DNA of 64,000 bases from a virus: the IMG/VR virus record IMGVR_UViG_3300036985_007703, positions 104,533-168,532 of that record; one strand, given 5' to 3'. Every line of letters begins with the position of its first letter. The stretch's first letter is position 1. Shown here in pieces: positions 24,163 through 33,578 of the stretch. The notes under the pieces were generated by a model that worked only from the letters and a program-made list of their open reading frames with translations, had not been told where the DNA came from and made no database searches. The position numbers and the translations under genes are program-made.

Positions 24163-25767
24163 TCATGACAGACCGGAGAGCTGCCGCATCATTGCGGGGT
24201 CCAGGCCGAACTCGGCCAAGTCGCCCGCGCCCGCCGTGCCTGCCCCGCGTGGGGCCACGGCCTCCTCCTCCAGCGTCGACGGCCGCGCCTGGGCCCGCGT
24301 CAGCTGCGCGCGCATGCGCTCCAGCTGCCCGTCGCCCATCGTCGTCCGCCCCCGCTGCCGCACCAGCCGATCGACCTCATCTGTGTTCGCAACGCCCTCT
24401 AGCAACCCAATCAACTCGCGCCCGTTCGTCAACCCTGCGACGCTCTCGGCCTTGTACGCCGCGAGGTCCGCCGCGGCCCGCGCCTCGGCTAGATCCCGCT
24501 GTAGCGTGGCGACGCGCTGCTCGGATCCCCGTGCGCGCGCCTCCAGGCCCTCGCCGCCTTCAACAGCCAGCTTCAACTGCATCTGCTTCTCGGCCAGTCT
24601 CTCGTGCAATTCCTGCGACTCCGCGAGGAGCCGCTTGCGCTCGCCCTCCCACCGCCGCGTGGCCTCGGCCAGCGGGTTGGGGGCAGGGGGGAGCTTCTCT
24701 AGCTGCCGCAGCACGCCGCGCACGCGCGTGCGCACCTCGGCCTCGTCCTCCAATAGCCCGGCGTCGGCCAGCAGCTCGCGCGCCATCGCCGCGTGGGGGT
24801 GCCCCGCCACGAGGCGCTCCGCGAGGAGCTGGTAGCCCGCCTCGCGGGCCACCCCGCGATAGGCCTCCGCCTGCTCGCGCAGGCCCGTGATCTCCGTGCG
24901 CTGCGCCTGCAGGGCCGCCGCCACGTGGTCCTCAGGGACCGCCGGCAGGTAGGGCCGCAGGAGCTGCGCCACCGTGGCCAGCACCGCGCCCGCGCCGTCC
25001 GCCTCGGCCTCCTCGCGCAGCTCCGCGCGCACCTCGGCCCGCAGCCCCTGCAGGGCCTCGACGAGCCCGCGCTCGAAGCGCTCGCGCTCCTCCTCGCGGG
25101 CCGCCGCCACGGCCGCCTCGACGTCCGTGCTCGCCGCCGCCTGGAGTTGCGCCTGCGCCCGCGCCATCGCCTTGTCCATCAGGCCCTCCTCCAGGGCCGC
25201 GAGGGCCTCGGGGATCTGCGCCTGCAGGGCGTCGGTCGCGTAGGGCGTGTTCACATCCTCGTTGAAGATCTCGGGGTACGCCGACTTCATCGCGGGGTCC
25301 GCCACGAAGTCCCAGGTCTTGAGGTTGTAGTCCTCGCACACGTCCTCGCCGTCCCCGCTCTCGCTCGGCTTCGTGCTCCCGAAGCCCCGCGAGCTGACGC
25401 CGATCTCCACCCCGTGGCGGATCAGCGCCGCGAGCGTGCGGCCGTTCGGCGTGTCGAGGATCTCGGCGGCCCCCAGCACGCGCCCATCGTCGGCGATGGA
25501 CGCCTCGGTGATCAGCGCCGCCGCGCGCGTCAGCTTGGTCTTCCCGTCGTCCGGGTGGTCCAGCTCGGCCAGCACGCGCCGCCGCTTGATGTCCTCCTGG
25601 AGCTTCTTGACCTCGCGCTCATAGATCGCGCGGGGATAGCGCCGGCCGTTCTGCGTCGGGGTGTCGTAGCGCCCAAACTCGCCGCGGGCCACGAGCTTGC
25701 CCGTGCCCTTGTCCTCGGTCAGGGTGAACGTCGTGGTGATCGTCTCAGTCAGCAGCTTGCCGCTCAT
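24163..25767 (-). CDS. Fused prohead protease and scaffold (gp21 + gp22 type)
   Basis: 534 residues. The first 170 form a gp21-type serine protease (herpesvirus-assemblin fold): AELDHPDDG with H71, GVSSRGFGS with S126 and DFVADPAM with D153/D157 are the expected catalytic positions. Residues 180-480 are a long charged coiled coil typical of scaffold. The conserved-looking end EFGLDPAMMRQLSGL may bind the shell. T4 has separate genes for the two; here cutting of the scaffold would be by the attached protease. Start shares ATGA with the previous stop. Fusion is seen directly. Confidence 0.9.
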   Translation of the reverse strand: MSGKLLTETITTTFTLTEDKGTGKLVARGEFGRYDTPTQNGRRYPRAIYEREVKKLQEDIKRRRVLAELDHPDDGKTKLTRAAALITEASIADDGRVLGAAEILDTPNGRTLAALIRHGVEIGVSSRGFGSTKPSESGDGEDVCEDYNLKTWDFVADPAMKSAYPEIFNEDVNTPYATDALQAQIPEALAALEEGLMDKAMARAQAQLQAAASTDVEAAVAAAREEERERFERGLVEALQGLRAEVRAELREEAEADGAGAVLATVAQLLRPYLPAVPEDHVAAALQAQRTEITGLREQAEAYRGVAREAGYQLLAERLVAGHPHAAMARELLADAGLLEDEAEVRTRVRGVLRQLEKLPPAPNPLAEATRRWEGERKRLLAESQELHERLAEKQMQLKLAVEGGEGLEARARGSEQRVATLQRDLAEARAAADLAAYKAESVAGLTNGRELIGLLEGVANTDEVDRLVRQRGRTTMGDGQLERMRAQLTRAQARPSTLEEEAVAPRGAGTAGAGDLAEFGLDPAMMRQLSGLS

Positions 25768-25910
25768 CGCGTCCCCTTCTTCAGCCCGGCCTCGCGCCGG
25801 AGCGCCATCCGTACCACCTGCCCGAACCGCACCCGCCGGCTGGTCTTACGCGGCCCGCGGTCGGTCAAGCGAAGGGCACGGTCAGCAGGCCGCACTCCCA
25901 TGAGCGCCAT
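25764..25910 (-). CDS. Small basic protein, possible prohead core component
   Basis: 48 residues, rich in Arg (GPRKTSRRVRFGQVVRMALRREAGLKKG). Its stop overlaps the start of the protease-scaffold gene (ATGA), which supports translation. No good ribosome site precedes the ATG at 25910; an ATG at 25901 is an alternative. By position it resembles the small core genes 67/68 in T4, but there is no sequence match that I can see. Confidence 0.5.
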   Translation of the reverse strand: MALMGVRPADRALRLTDRGPRKTSRRVRFGQVVRMALRREAGLKKGTR

Positions 25911-25966
25911 CCGCTGACCGGCCGTCCGTCCCTTCCACTGCGGGCCCTCTAACAGGCCAGCCCGCG

Positions 25967-27034
25967 TCAGTTTCCCGACTCGTCCTCGTCGTCCTCGTCG
26001 TCCTCGTCGATGTCCTCGCCGAGGTAATCGAAGTCGATCTCGCCGTCCTCGATCGACTCCATGATGCGCGTCACGAGGTTGAAGCACGGGGCCAGCGTGG
26101 CCACGAACTCGTCCTCGTTCAGGGCGTCCTCGACCAGGGTGCCCGCGTTGGCGCGATCGATCACGGGGATCAGGGCCTCTTCGAGCACGGCGTCAACCTC
26201 GGGGGAGCCGTACATCTCGCTCATGAGGGCGAAGATGTTGTTCAGGCGCTCGACGATCTCCGCCCGGCTGCCGGCCTGCACGCGGCTCTCGTGGAGCACG
26301 CTGCGGAGGTCGTTCGCGATCTCGCTGTCGGCCGAGGCCCCGAGGCTGCTGAAGCCACGGACGGGCCCGCGATTGCCGGCGCCGAGGAGCTTGCGGATCG
26401 GCTTGGCCGCGATCCGGGCCGCGAGCTTGTTGCCCTTCGCGCCCATCTTGGCCGCGCGGACCTTCTGCACCTTCTTGTACCAGGCCTTGGCCTGCATCTT
26501 CTTGGTCGAGCGCTTGATCTGGCTCTTGTGCGTGCGGCGGTACTGCTTCGCTAGGAGGCGGGCCTTGCGCCCCTTGGTGTCCGTGCGGCGGTGCTTCGTG
26601 ACCATCTTGCCGCTCTTCGCCCCGAAGGTGCGGAAGGCCGAGCCCTCTTCGAGCCGGCCCTTGGCCCGCAGGAGCATCTCCACGACCTCCTGCGCACGCG
26701 CGGTCAGCGCGGCGTCGCCCTCGGGGAGGTCCTTCTTGCCCAGCTCCTCGAGGAGGGCGTCGATGTCCCCGGCGTCCATGCTCTCGAAGGGGAGGGCCGC
26801 GATCCGGTTGAACAGCTCGCGCGTCACCACGGGGCCGTCGATCGGGTCATGGTCCTCGGTCTGCGTTGTGCCGCTCACCGCGATGGTGTCGAGGCGCTTG
26901 ACGCCGCCGCCCACCACGCTGTCCTCGGTGAGGACGTTCATCCCCGCGAGGGTGCGCTGGTCCTCGACCATCGTCGAGAGCCCCAGGGCCGCCATATCCT
27001 GCTCGAACGTGCTGTCAATGATCCGCTGTGCCAT
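25967..27034 (-). CDS. Putative prohead core protein
   Basis: 355 residues. Middle section (about 145-215) is very basic (KHRRTDTKGRKARLLAKQYRRTHK), the C-terminal 25 residues are almost all Asp and Glu. Position between portal and protease genes is that of the T4 core proteins gp67/gp68, and opposite-charge halves fit a scaffold or internal protein that may be cut by the protease. Unrecognised family. Its 5' end is preceded by an overlap with the next gene upstream (27015-27034). Confidence 0.7.
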   Translation of the reverse strand: MAQRIIDSTFEQDMAALGLSTMVEDQRTLAGMNVLTEDSVVGGGVKRLDTIAVSGTTQTEDHDPIDGPVVTRELFNRIAALPFESMDAGDIDALLEELGKKDLPEGDAALTARAQEVVEMLLRAKGRLEEGSAFRTFGAKSGKMVTKHRRTDTKGRKARLLAKQYRRTHKSQIKRSTKKMQAKAWYKKVQKVRAAKMGAKGNKLAARIAAKPIRKLLGAGNRGPVRGFSSLGASADSEIANDLRSVLHESRVQAGSRAEIVERLNNIFALMSEMYGSPEVDAVLEEALIPVIDRANAGTLVEDALNEDEFVATLAPCFNLVTRIMESIEDGEIDFDYLGEDIDEDDEDDEDESGN

Positions 27035-27902
27035 CGTCGCCGTCTCCTTGTTCGTTGGGGTCGCGGCCCCGCAGTGCGAGGTAGCCCGCGACGATCACCA
27101 TGTGCCTGGCCCGCTCCGCGCACGTCCCATGCGCCCTTGCCATCCGCGCGACATCCCGTGGGACGTCCTCCAGCATCAACCGTTCGGCACGTGTGAGCGC
27201 GGCCACCATGGCCTCCGCCTCGCCGATCAACGAACTCCTGATGGCGTCCAGGTCCGCTTCGCCCTTATCAAATCGCACGGATCGGCCCTCGTCAAGGATT
27301 TGGGCGTACGCCGCCTTGAGCCCCTCGACGGCCATCCGCAATTCGCCCACTGGGATCCCCGTGTCGGGGCGCCCCGCGAAGGTCGCGGGATCGGGGACGC
27401 GCGCCTCGCGCGCCCGCACCTCGCCCCACATGCGCCGGCGGATGCGCTCCGCGTCCGCCAGGTACCAGCGCTGCCACGCCGCGTCCTGCGCGGCCTCGAT
27501 CTCCGCCACCGCGTCCACGAGCCAATAGCGCTCGCCCGCCTCGATCAGGTGGGCGAGGTTGCGCATGCGCATGCGCGAGGCCTCCCCCGCGCACCGCCCC
27601 TCCGCGACGTCCCGCACGAGGGCCCGCACCTGCCCCGCCACGTAGCGCGGGACCTCGGCCTCGCCGATCGCCGCCACCGCGTAGGGCCCGTGCCCCTGCA
27701 GGGCCACCGCGCCGCCCACGCAGTCGTAGTCCACGCGCTCGAAGCGCTCCTCGTCGTCGACCACCACCGCGCGGTCCACCCACGTCGCGACGGCCCGCAC
27801 GGGGCGCTGGAGCGCCGCGCTCGCCGCCCGCTCGATCTGGTCGATCAGCGCCTCGTAGCTCCCCGCCCGCATCTCCGCGAGCTGCGCCTCGGTGATGTAC
27901 AT
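27015..27902 (-). CDS. Hypothetical protein between portal and core genes
   Basis: 295 residues, mostly helical and charged, with FDKGEADLDAIRSSLIGEAEAMV and a His/Asp-rich C-terminus. A palindrome copy (27560-27577) lies in frame and encodes RMRMR. Position argues for a role in head assembly. No family recognised. Confidence 0.75.
   Translation of the reverse strand: MYITEAQLAEMRAGSYEALIDQIERAASAALQRPVRAVATWVDRAVVVDDEERFERVDYDCVGGAVALQGHGPYAVAAIGEAEVPRYVAGQVRALVRDVAEGRCAGEASRMRMRNLAHLIEAGERYWLVDAVAEIEAAQDAAWQRWYLADAERIRRRMWGEVRAREARVPDPATFAGRPDTGIPVGELRMAVEGLKAAYAQILDEGRSVRFDKGEADLDAIRSSLIGEAEAMVAALTRAERLMLEDVPRDVARMARAHGTCAERARHMVIVAGYLALRGRDPNEQGDGDDGTADH
27560..27577. repeat. 18-bp palindrome copy 5 (inside a gene)
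   Basis: TGCGCATGCGCATGCGCG within the gene 27015-27902, where it encodes RMRMR. One end base differs from the perfect palindrome. Confidence 0.9.
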
Positions 27903-27905
27903 CGC

Positions 27906-29762
27906 TTAATCCCTCCGCCCATGGCCCGCCGCCCGCCGATCCCGGCGCGCTTGCCGAGCCTGTGCCTCTAGCGTCCGATCGATCCCTTCGACCCGCGCCG
28001 CCATGCGCTCCGTGAGCCGCGTGACGCGCCCGTGCTCGCTCAGCAAGCGGTCCAGCCGCGCCTTCACCGCCGCGTCGCCCTCCAGGGCGCGCCCGCGGGG
28101 CTCCTCCGCCTCGGGGACCGCCCCCTCGGCCGCCCCCATCTCCGGTGGGAGCCCGCCCTCGGCGCCCATCGGCCCCATCACGGTCTCCGGGTACTCCCGG
28201 ATGATCTCCGCCTGCGTCGCCGCGTCGCCCTTCATGGCCCCGCGCTTGTCCTTGCGCGCCTCGTCCGTCACGTAGATGGCCTCGTCCTGCGAGAAGCCGA
28301 ACACGTGCTGGAGGATCCAGGGCTGCGGCACCAACTCGCCGAGGCCCTGCGCGAGCTGCGCCTGCTGCAGCCGCACCTCCAGCTGTGCCAGCTCGAAGAT
28401 GTAGCTCGGCACCGTCATGTGGAGATCGAAGGCCACCGCGTCGGGGTCGATCCCCAGCGCCGCGAGGTGGACCCGGCAGATCTGCTTCACACCGTTGCGC
28501 ACCTCGCGCTGCACCCGCATGGCCGCCCGCGCGAACCGCACGTCGTCCCCGCTCGCGATGCGCCCCGTGGTCTCCTCCATCCCGAGGAGGCGCTTGGGGG
28601 TCTGCGCCGCGGCGAGCACCTTGTTGCGGAAATACTCCAGAATGTCGAGGTCCTGCGAGTCCACGCCCTGCAGCACGTCGACGCGCGTCGAGTCCTTGCC
28701 CCCGCGCGTCGGCAGCCAGAGGTCCTCCAGCTGCCCCTGCACGTTGTAGCGGAAGTCCAGCTGCCCCGTGCTCGGGTTGAAGACCTTCTTGCGCGTGTAC
28801 TGCTGCTGGATCTTCTTGACGTGCGCCCAACCCTCGGTTGGGGGCATGTCCCCGGTATCAATATAGAATGCGTTGCGCGAGGGCCCGCGCGTCAGCTTGG
28901 TGACCAGCGCGGTGTCCTCCATCATCATGAGCCGCTTCCAGGCCCAGCGCCCGCCGTCCAGCACGCTCACGCCGTAGACCGCCGTGGTGTCCTTCTGCCG
29001 CAACCGCCAGTGGACGATCTCCCAGGGCTCGAACACCACGCACCCGTTGACGGGCTTGCGCTGGTCGCGCGCCACCTTCAACGCCGCGTCGAACTCGCGC
29101 TGCGTGAGCTTGAACTGCCCCGTGGGGTCCTGGATGAAGCCGAGGGTCGTCCCGTGGTTGTCCTGCACGCGCCGCATCGTGGGGGGCGCCAGGAAGTTGA
29201 TCCCGACGACGCCCATCTTGCCCACGAGGACCTCGCCGAAGCGGTTGCCGTACTTGCCCAGCGTGCGGGCGAGCCCGTGGACGTCGTCCTCCAGGCGCAG
29301 GCGCCGCGTGAGGAGGTCCTCCAGCACGTCGCGCACCAGCTTGTCCTTCGAGGAGGCCCAGATGCTGCGCCCCGTGTTGCTGTCCGGGATCGAGGCGTCG
29401 TCCGCGTAGAGCGTGAAGATCGACGAGGTGAGGTCGTAGTCGTCCATGTCCTCGGCGTCGCGGTACCGCTGCATGAGGTCGTCGGAGAGCTGGAGGGCCT
29501 GCGCGACGGGGCTGTTCGCGTCGAAGTTGCCGCCGGTCTGCAGGGCCAGGGCCCCCACGTAGCCGTCCTTGGCAAGGAGCGGGTTGTCCTGGTGCTTGCC
29601 CGCGATCTCGGCGCCCTGGGTCACGCCGCGGGGCGCCGTGGGGCCCTCGTGGGCCGGTCCGCTCCCGCGCCCCAGCCATCCCCGGATCTTGTCCCAGAGG
29701 CCCCCGCCCTTGTCCCCGGCTCCGGTCGGCTGCTGCTGTTGCTGCTGCTTGGGATCCGCCAT
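27906..29762 (-). CDS. Portal protein (gp20-like)
   Basis: 618 residues (T4 gp20 has 524). Family features: SSIFTLYADDASIPDS in the first third, VFEPWEIVHWRLRQKD, NAFYIDTGDMPPTEGWAHVKKIQ, RGGKDSTRVDVLQGVD, and IASGDDVRFARAAMRVQ. The dodecameric ring is the DNA entry channel and binds the terminase. A Gln-rich, disordered N-terminus (about 20 residues) and a 90-residue charged C-terminal tail extend beyond the family core. Located between the terminase and core genes. Confidence 0.92.
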   Translation of the reverse strand: MADPKQQQQQQPTGAGDKGGGLWDKIRGWLGRGSGPAHEGPTAPRGVTQGAEIAGKHQDNPLLAKDGYVGALALQTGGNFDANSPVAQALQLSDDLMQRYRDAEDMDDYDLTSSIFTLYADDASIPDSNTGRSIWASSKDKLVRDVLEDLLTRRLRLEDDVHGLARTLGKYGNRFGEVLVGKMGVVGINFLAPPTMRRVQDNHGTTLGFIQDPTGQFKLTQREFDAALKVARDQRKPVNGCVVFEPWEIVHWRLRQKDTTAVYGVSVLDGGRWAWKRLMMMEDTALVTKLTRGPSRNAFYIDTGDMPPTEGWAHVKKIQQQYTRKKVFNPSTGQLDFRYNVQGQLEDLWLPTRGGKDSTRVDVLQGVDSQDLDILEYFRNKVLAAAQTPKRLLGMEETTGRIASGDDVRFARAAMRVQREVRNGVKQICRVHLAALGIDPDAVAFDLHMTVPSYIFELAQLEVRLQQAQLAQGLGELVPQPWILQHVFGFSQDEAIYVTDEARKDKRGAMKGDAATQAEIIREYPETVMGPMGAEGGLPPEMGAAEGAVPEAEEPRGRALEGDAAVKARLDRLLSEHGRVTRLTERMAARVEGIDRTLEAQARQARRDRRAAGHGRRD

Positions 29763-29781
29763 GCCGTCACGCTCCTCGCGC

Positions 29782-32736
29782 CTAACCCATCAGGAAGGGC
29801 AACATGGGGACCTCGGCCTCGCCCTCGGGGCCCGGCTGCCCGGTCACCCACGCGAAATCCTCGGCCTCGGCGCGCCCCTCGCCTGGTTGTAGCACCCCGA
29901 GGGGCACCCTCGGAACTTTTTTCAGGAGCCCCGCCACGACGCCCGCCACGGCGTCCGCGCAGTCCTTGGAATTGTGCACAAACACGCCCGCAGACAACGC
30001 AAAATTGTTCCACACGTCGACCTCCAGGTCGTACACCGGCACAGGATCGGCCAACTGCACGGGGATGACAGCACGCACCTTGTGGTTCAAACCGTGGCGC
30101 GCCAGCAGGTCACTCCATGAGGAAAACCCATGTTCGCGCAGCACCCGCATCACGGTATTGCGACCACATCCGATAGCACGGGACGCGGCATTGGCATTGT
30201 CTACAGATGGATTACGGGCGGCCTCCAACACAACACCAAGATCCACGTCAGATCGGAACGCGCCACTCTTCCGAGCACGGGCACGTCGCTGCTCAGGCGT
30301 CATAGAAGCTATCATGCGGCTCATCGCCTCGGCATGGATGGCTCGCCCACGCGCACTCAAATTAAACGCCTGCAGACCATCGCGCACATGCTGCTCATAC
30401 ACAGCATCCTCTAGGTGCCGTTGGATCGTGTGCTCTCGCGAGTGGTCCTCTCGTCGAATGATCTCAATGTTGTCTGGCCTATTGTCGGTCTTTACCCCGT
30501 TGCGATGATGCACGATCTCATCCTCGCACACAGGACGCTGGAAGTGCTCAGCCACAAGATAGTGGGTGAGTGTCCTGTGACCGTGCGCATCGGTCAGGCG
30601 CTCATACCCACCATTGACAGGCCAAACCTGACTGATAGGCATCAGACGATCTACCCCAGGCACAAGATCGCTTGCTGGCTTGTAAGATCCATCCCGAAGC
30701 ATCCACGGATGCTCTGGCGTGCAACGGACGACGGCCCCGCTGTCAAGCACAACATCCAATAGGGCACTCGTCGTTTTCGTAAGGCGCCCCCGCGCCAGCC
30801 CCGGCACAATCGTCCCATCATTCCGCGCAGAATAAACCCACACCTCGCGCCCGCATAGCTCCGCTATCGTAGGCCGCGTGCCATCCATCAAAGGAATGCG
30901 CGTCTCCCCCACAAAACATCCCGCCATCGGGTGGTCAATTTTTCCTCGCATACGATCGTGCTCCAGGGCCCGCAGCTCCCCGAGCAGGGGCGCGTGGTCG
31001 TACAGCTCGATGCGCCGCTCGTAGATCGCCGAGCGCAGGGCCTCGTAGGGCACCATCGTGACGTCCACGCTGAGGATCTCCGAGGCCACGCCGCGCCGGC
31101 GCATCGCCTGCAGGGTGTCGGCGCTCTGGTACTGGTCGCACGAGAACCCGATCAGCGAGAACCCGTGCGCCTGGAGGTCGTAGACCACGGCCCGGATGTC
31201 GGCGAGCTGGATCTGCTCCCCCGGCGGGGGCCGCACCTGCAGCACGAGGTCGAGCACGAAGGCCGGGGCGAGGTCCGTGTAGTGATCGCCCTCAGGCGTC
31301 CGCCGCACGACCTCCACCCAGCGCTCGATGTGCCCCATGGCGATCCCCGTGCAGTCCCCCGACAGCGAGGTGTCGATGTGGACGTAGCGGAAGGCCTTGG
31401 GGTTGCGGAGGGGCGTCCAGGCCTCCTCCTCGAACCCGCCCGGCAGGCGCCGCACCGAGGACTTGGCCAGCTGGTGCCAGTGGATCACGAGGGGCTCCCC
31501 GTACTGCCAGGTCTGGCGGTGCGCGGGGTGGCGCCGCGCGGGGTCCACGGCCTCCTGGATCTTCTCCGTGCGCTGGATGAACACGCTGATGGCCGTCGTG
31601 GGGACGCCCGCGATGTCGCGGATCGCATCCTCCAGGTTGGACTCGAAGTCCACGCGGTACTCCTCGGGGACCGCGATCACGCGCGCCTCGTCGGGGAGGG
31701 TCGCGAGGTTCACCTCCTCGCCGGGGGGCAGGATGCGACTGCGCAGGGAGCTTCCCCCGCAGAGCACTTGGAAGGTGCGCCCGCTGAAGCTCCCCGGCGG
31801 CTTGACCTCCCACGTGGCCATCTCCATCGCGTAGATCGAGGGGTCGTGGTGGGCCGCCGCGAGGCGCCGGTCGATGAACGACCCCACCGTGTTTGCGCTC
31901 GACACCATCACGATCATGCCGGGGAGGTCCCCGCTCGCCTGCACGAAGCGCGACTTGATGCGGCGCTCCAGGGAGCGGTACGTGACCTCGGCGTGGTCGT
32001 AGTGCGCGAGGCTCTTCTGCTGGCCGTCCGCCGTGCGGATCTTCTGCTTGGTGGAGCGCACGAAGTTGGTCTCGTCGAGGGCCGCGGCGAAGGCGTTGGT
32101 GCCCATGGAGCGCTCGGCGAGGTAGCTCGCGACGATCATCTGCACGTTGTAGGGGAAGTACGTCGCCTCGGTGTGGACGTCGGGCTTGAAGTGCTCCTGG
32201 AAGTACGGGCTGATCGCGAGCTTGTTGTCGATGGCCGACTTGAGGACCTGGCGCGCAAGGACCAGGTTGCGGCTCACGAGCACGATGCTCATCTCGGAGC
32301 CCGGCGACATGCCGTAGGAGGCCTGCGGGTTCACGAGGCAGCTCAGCTCGTAGAGGAGGCGGCACATGGCGATCGAGAGGGCCGTTGTCTTCCCCCACCC
32401 CGTGCTGCCCCCCAGGATGACCTCGCGGTAGTGCGCGCCCGGCTCGAAGATCTCGATGAGCTTGCGCCGCAGGACCGGGTAGAGCGTCTGGCAGGATTCC
32501 CCCAGGTAGTAGGGATCATCGATAAAGGTCGCCATGTCGACAGGGGCCACGCGGTACCGCTTCGCGTAGCACTCGTTGGCGATCTCGGGGCGCCCCGCCT
32601 GCTCCTCGTACAGGAGGGCCTCGAAGAGGCGCCGCTCGTCGGGGGGCAGCGCGCCCAGGCGCCGCAGGAGGGCGGCCCGGCGCTCGGCCGGCGTGCGGAC
32701 GGTCCGCGTGCGCCCCTCGGGGGTGCGGATGATCAC
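29782..32736 (-). CDS. Terminase large subunit with intein
   Basis: 984 residues; without the 316-residue intein (607-922) it is 668, a normal size. ATPase domain: Walker A GSTGWGKT (110-117), Walker B FAAALDE with D221/E222. RNase H-like nuclease: D455 in HIDTSLSG, D534 in FSCDQ, and the third acidic motif DHPMAG...SKDCADAVAG, which the intein splits just before S923. It packages and cuts DNA at the portal. Splicing restores GSKD. The nuclease cannot be complete until the intein is removed. ATG overlaps the previous stop. Confidence 0.93.
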   Translation of the reverse strand: MIIRTPEGRTRTVRTPAERRAALLRRLGALPPDERRLFEALLYEEQAGRPEIANECYAKRYRVAPVDMATFIDDPYYLGESCQTLYPVLRRKLIEIFEPGAHYREVILGGSTGWGKTTALSIAMCRLLYELSCLVNPQASYGMSPGSEMSIVLVSRNLVLARQVLKSAIDNKLAISPYFQEHFKPDVHTEATYFPYNVQMIVASYLAERSMGTNAFAAALDETNFVRSTKQKIRTADGQQKSLAHYDHAEVTYRSLERRIKSRFVQASGDLPGMIVMVSSANTVGSFIDRRLAAAHHDPSIYAMEMATWEVKPPGSFSGRTFQVLCGGSSLRSRILPPGEEVNLATLPDEARVIAVPEEYRVDFESNLEDAIRDIAGVPTTAISVFIQRTEKIQEAVDPARRHPAHRQTWQYGEPLVIHWHQLAKSSVRRLPGGFEEEAWTPLRNPKAFRYVHIDTSLSGDCTGIAMGHIERWVEVVRRTPEGDHYTDLAPAFVLDLVLQVRPPPGEQIQLADIRAVVYDLQAHGFSLIGFSCDQYQSADTLQAMRRRGVASEILSVDVTMVPYEALRSAIYERRIELYDHAPLLGELRALEHDRMRGKIDHPMAGCFVGETRIPLMDGTRPTIAELCGREVWVYSARNDGTIVPGLARGRLTKTTSALLDVVLDSGAVVRCTPEHPWMLRDGSYKPASDLVPGVDRLMPISQVWPVNGGYERLTDAHGHRTLTHYLVAEHFQRPVCEDEIVHHRNGVKTDNRPDNIEIIRREDHSREHTIQRHLEDAVYEQHVRDGLQAFNLSARGRAIHAEAMSRMIASMTPEQRRARARKSGAFRSDVDLGVVLEAARNPSVDNANAASRAIGCGRNTVMRVLREHGFSSWSDLLARHGLNHKVRAVIPVQLADPVPVYDLEVDVWNNFALSAGVFVHNSKDCADAVAGVVAGLLKKVPRVPLGVLQPGEGRAEAEDFAWVTGQPGPEGEAEVPMLPFLMG
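29971..30918 (-). mobile_element. Intein with HNH homing endonuclease in the terminase
   Basis: Residues 607-922 of the terminase frame. Block A starts C607-FVGETRIPLMDG, block B is TPEHPW (673-678), block F is VYDLEVDVWNNFAL (901-914), block G is GVFVHN with the C-terminal N922, then Ser+1 of the extein. An HNH-type nuclease (HYLVAEHFQRP, then VHHRNGVKTDNRPDNIEII, 726-760) and a helix-turn-helix DNA-binding part (about 845-885) lie between B and F. Codons are less GC-rich than the flanking extein. All residues needed for splicing are present, so it should be active. Confidence 0.93.
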
Positions 32737-33503
32737 GGGGCGGGGGCCTCAGCCTGCCCCTCAGCCCCCGTGATGTCGATGGTCTCGCTCCCGTAGAGGT
32801 CCCCGTCGTCGTCCGTGGCCAGGGTCTTGAACTCCTCCAACAGGGCGAGCACGCGCCCCCGCGCCGCGGGCCGCTGCAGCACGGCCGCCACCTCGTCCCC
32901 GAAGCGCTGCTGCACGTTGACCACGACGCTCTGGTTCATGACCACGCTGGCGCCCTTGCTGCCGTGGTTGAAGCCGTAGGCCTCCTTGACCATGTGCATG
33001 CGGCAGATGGTGTCGACCACCTGCTGGGCCGCCTGCCCCACGGCCGGGATGGGGACGCCCACCTGCTGCTCGTAGGCGAGGCCCATGTCCACCCGGCTCT
33101 TCAAGATGCGGTACATCTCCTCCAGCCGGCTGAACTCCAGCTCCTCGTCCTCCATGCGCTTGCGCAGCCACCCCGCCATGCGGAGCTGCGCGGCCCCCAC
33201 GAACATCGCGCTCGGCATGTAGTTGGTGCGATAGGACAGGAGCTGGTTCTCCAGGACCCCGCGCGTGATCTCCGTGCGCTCCTGCGCCTCATTCTGGATA
33301 AAGGCCGCCGTCGCCGCACAGGAGTAGCCCTCCGACAGCATGTCCCGCACCTGGGGCCAGCACGTCAGGGACTCCAGCTTGCGCGCCACCGCCGTCTTCG
33401 TCTTCCACCCGCTCTGGGGGGGCAACGTCGGCTTGTTGCGCTTCGAGATTGTAGGTTTGGGCTTCTGAGCCCCCTTCTTACCAACCACTCCGCCTGTCCG
33501 CAT
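32733..33503 (-). CDS. Putative terminase small subunit
   Basis: 256 residues. Location directly upstream of the large subunit, with a 4-base overlap, is the main evidence. The N-terminus is Lys-rich; a helix-turn-helix-like segment (VRDMLSEGYSCAATAAFIQNEA, about 52-73) could recognise the packaging site; then a long helical region, and a C-terminal acidic tail. No direct motif match to known small subunits. Confidence 0.65.
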   Translation of the reverse strand: MRTGGVVGKKGAQKPKPTISKRNKPTLPPQSGWKTKTAVARKLESLTCWPQVRDMLSEGYSCAATAAFIQNEAQERTEITRGVLENQLLSYRTNYMPSAMFVGAAQLRMAGWLRKRMEDEELEFSRLEEMYRILKSRVDMGLAYEQQVGVPIPAVGQAAQQVVDTICRMHMVKEAYGFNHGSKGASVVMNQSVVVNVQQRFGDEVAAVLQRPAARGRVLALLEEFKTLATDDDGDLYGSETIDITGAEGQAEAPAP

Positions 33504-33548
33504 CGCTCCGCTCCGCTCGCAACATCAGCTGTCTGCCATCAACCGGGC

Positions 33549-33566
33549 TGCGCATGCGCATGCGCA
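33549..33566. repeat. 18-bp palindrome copy 6 (intergenic, perfect)
   Basis: TGCGCATGCGCATGCGCA in the 75-base gap between the stop at 33579 and the start at 33503. Confidence 0.95.
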
Positions 33567-33578
33567 ACGCGCTCCTCG

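Noticed and set aside
22407-24890. Long plus-strand frame opposite capsid and protease genes
   Set aside because: Again antisense to two firm family matches, and the predicted protein is repetitive Arg/Gly/Ala/His/Val.
25910-26087. Upstream extension of the small basic gene 25764-25910
   Set aside because: The frame is open to 26087 but overlaps the core protein gene, is rich in Arg/Gly as shadows are, and has no start with a ribosome site.
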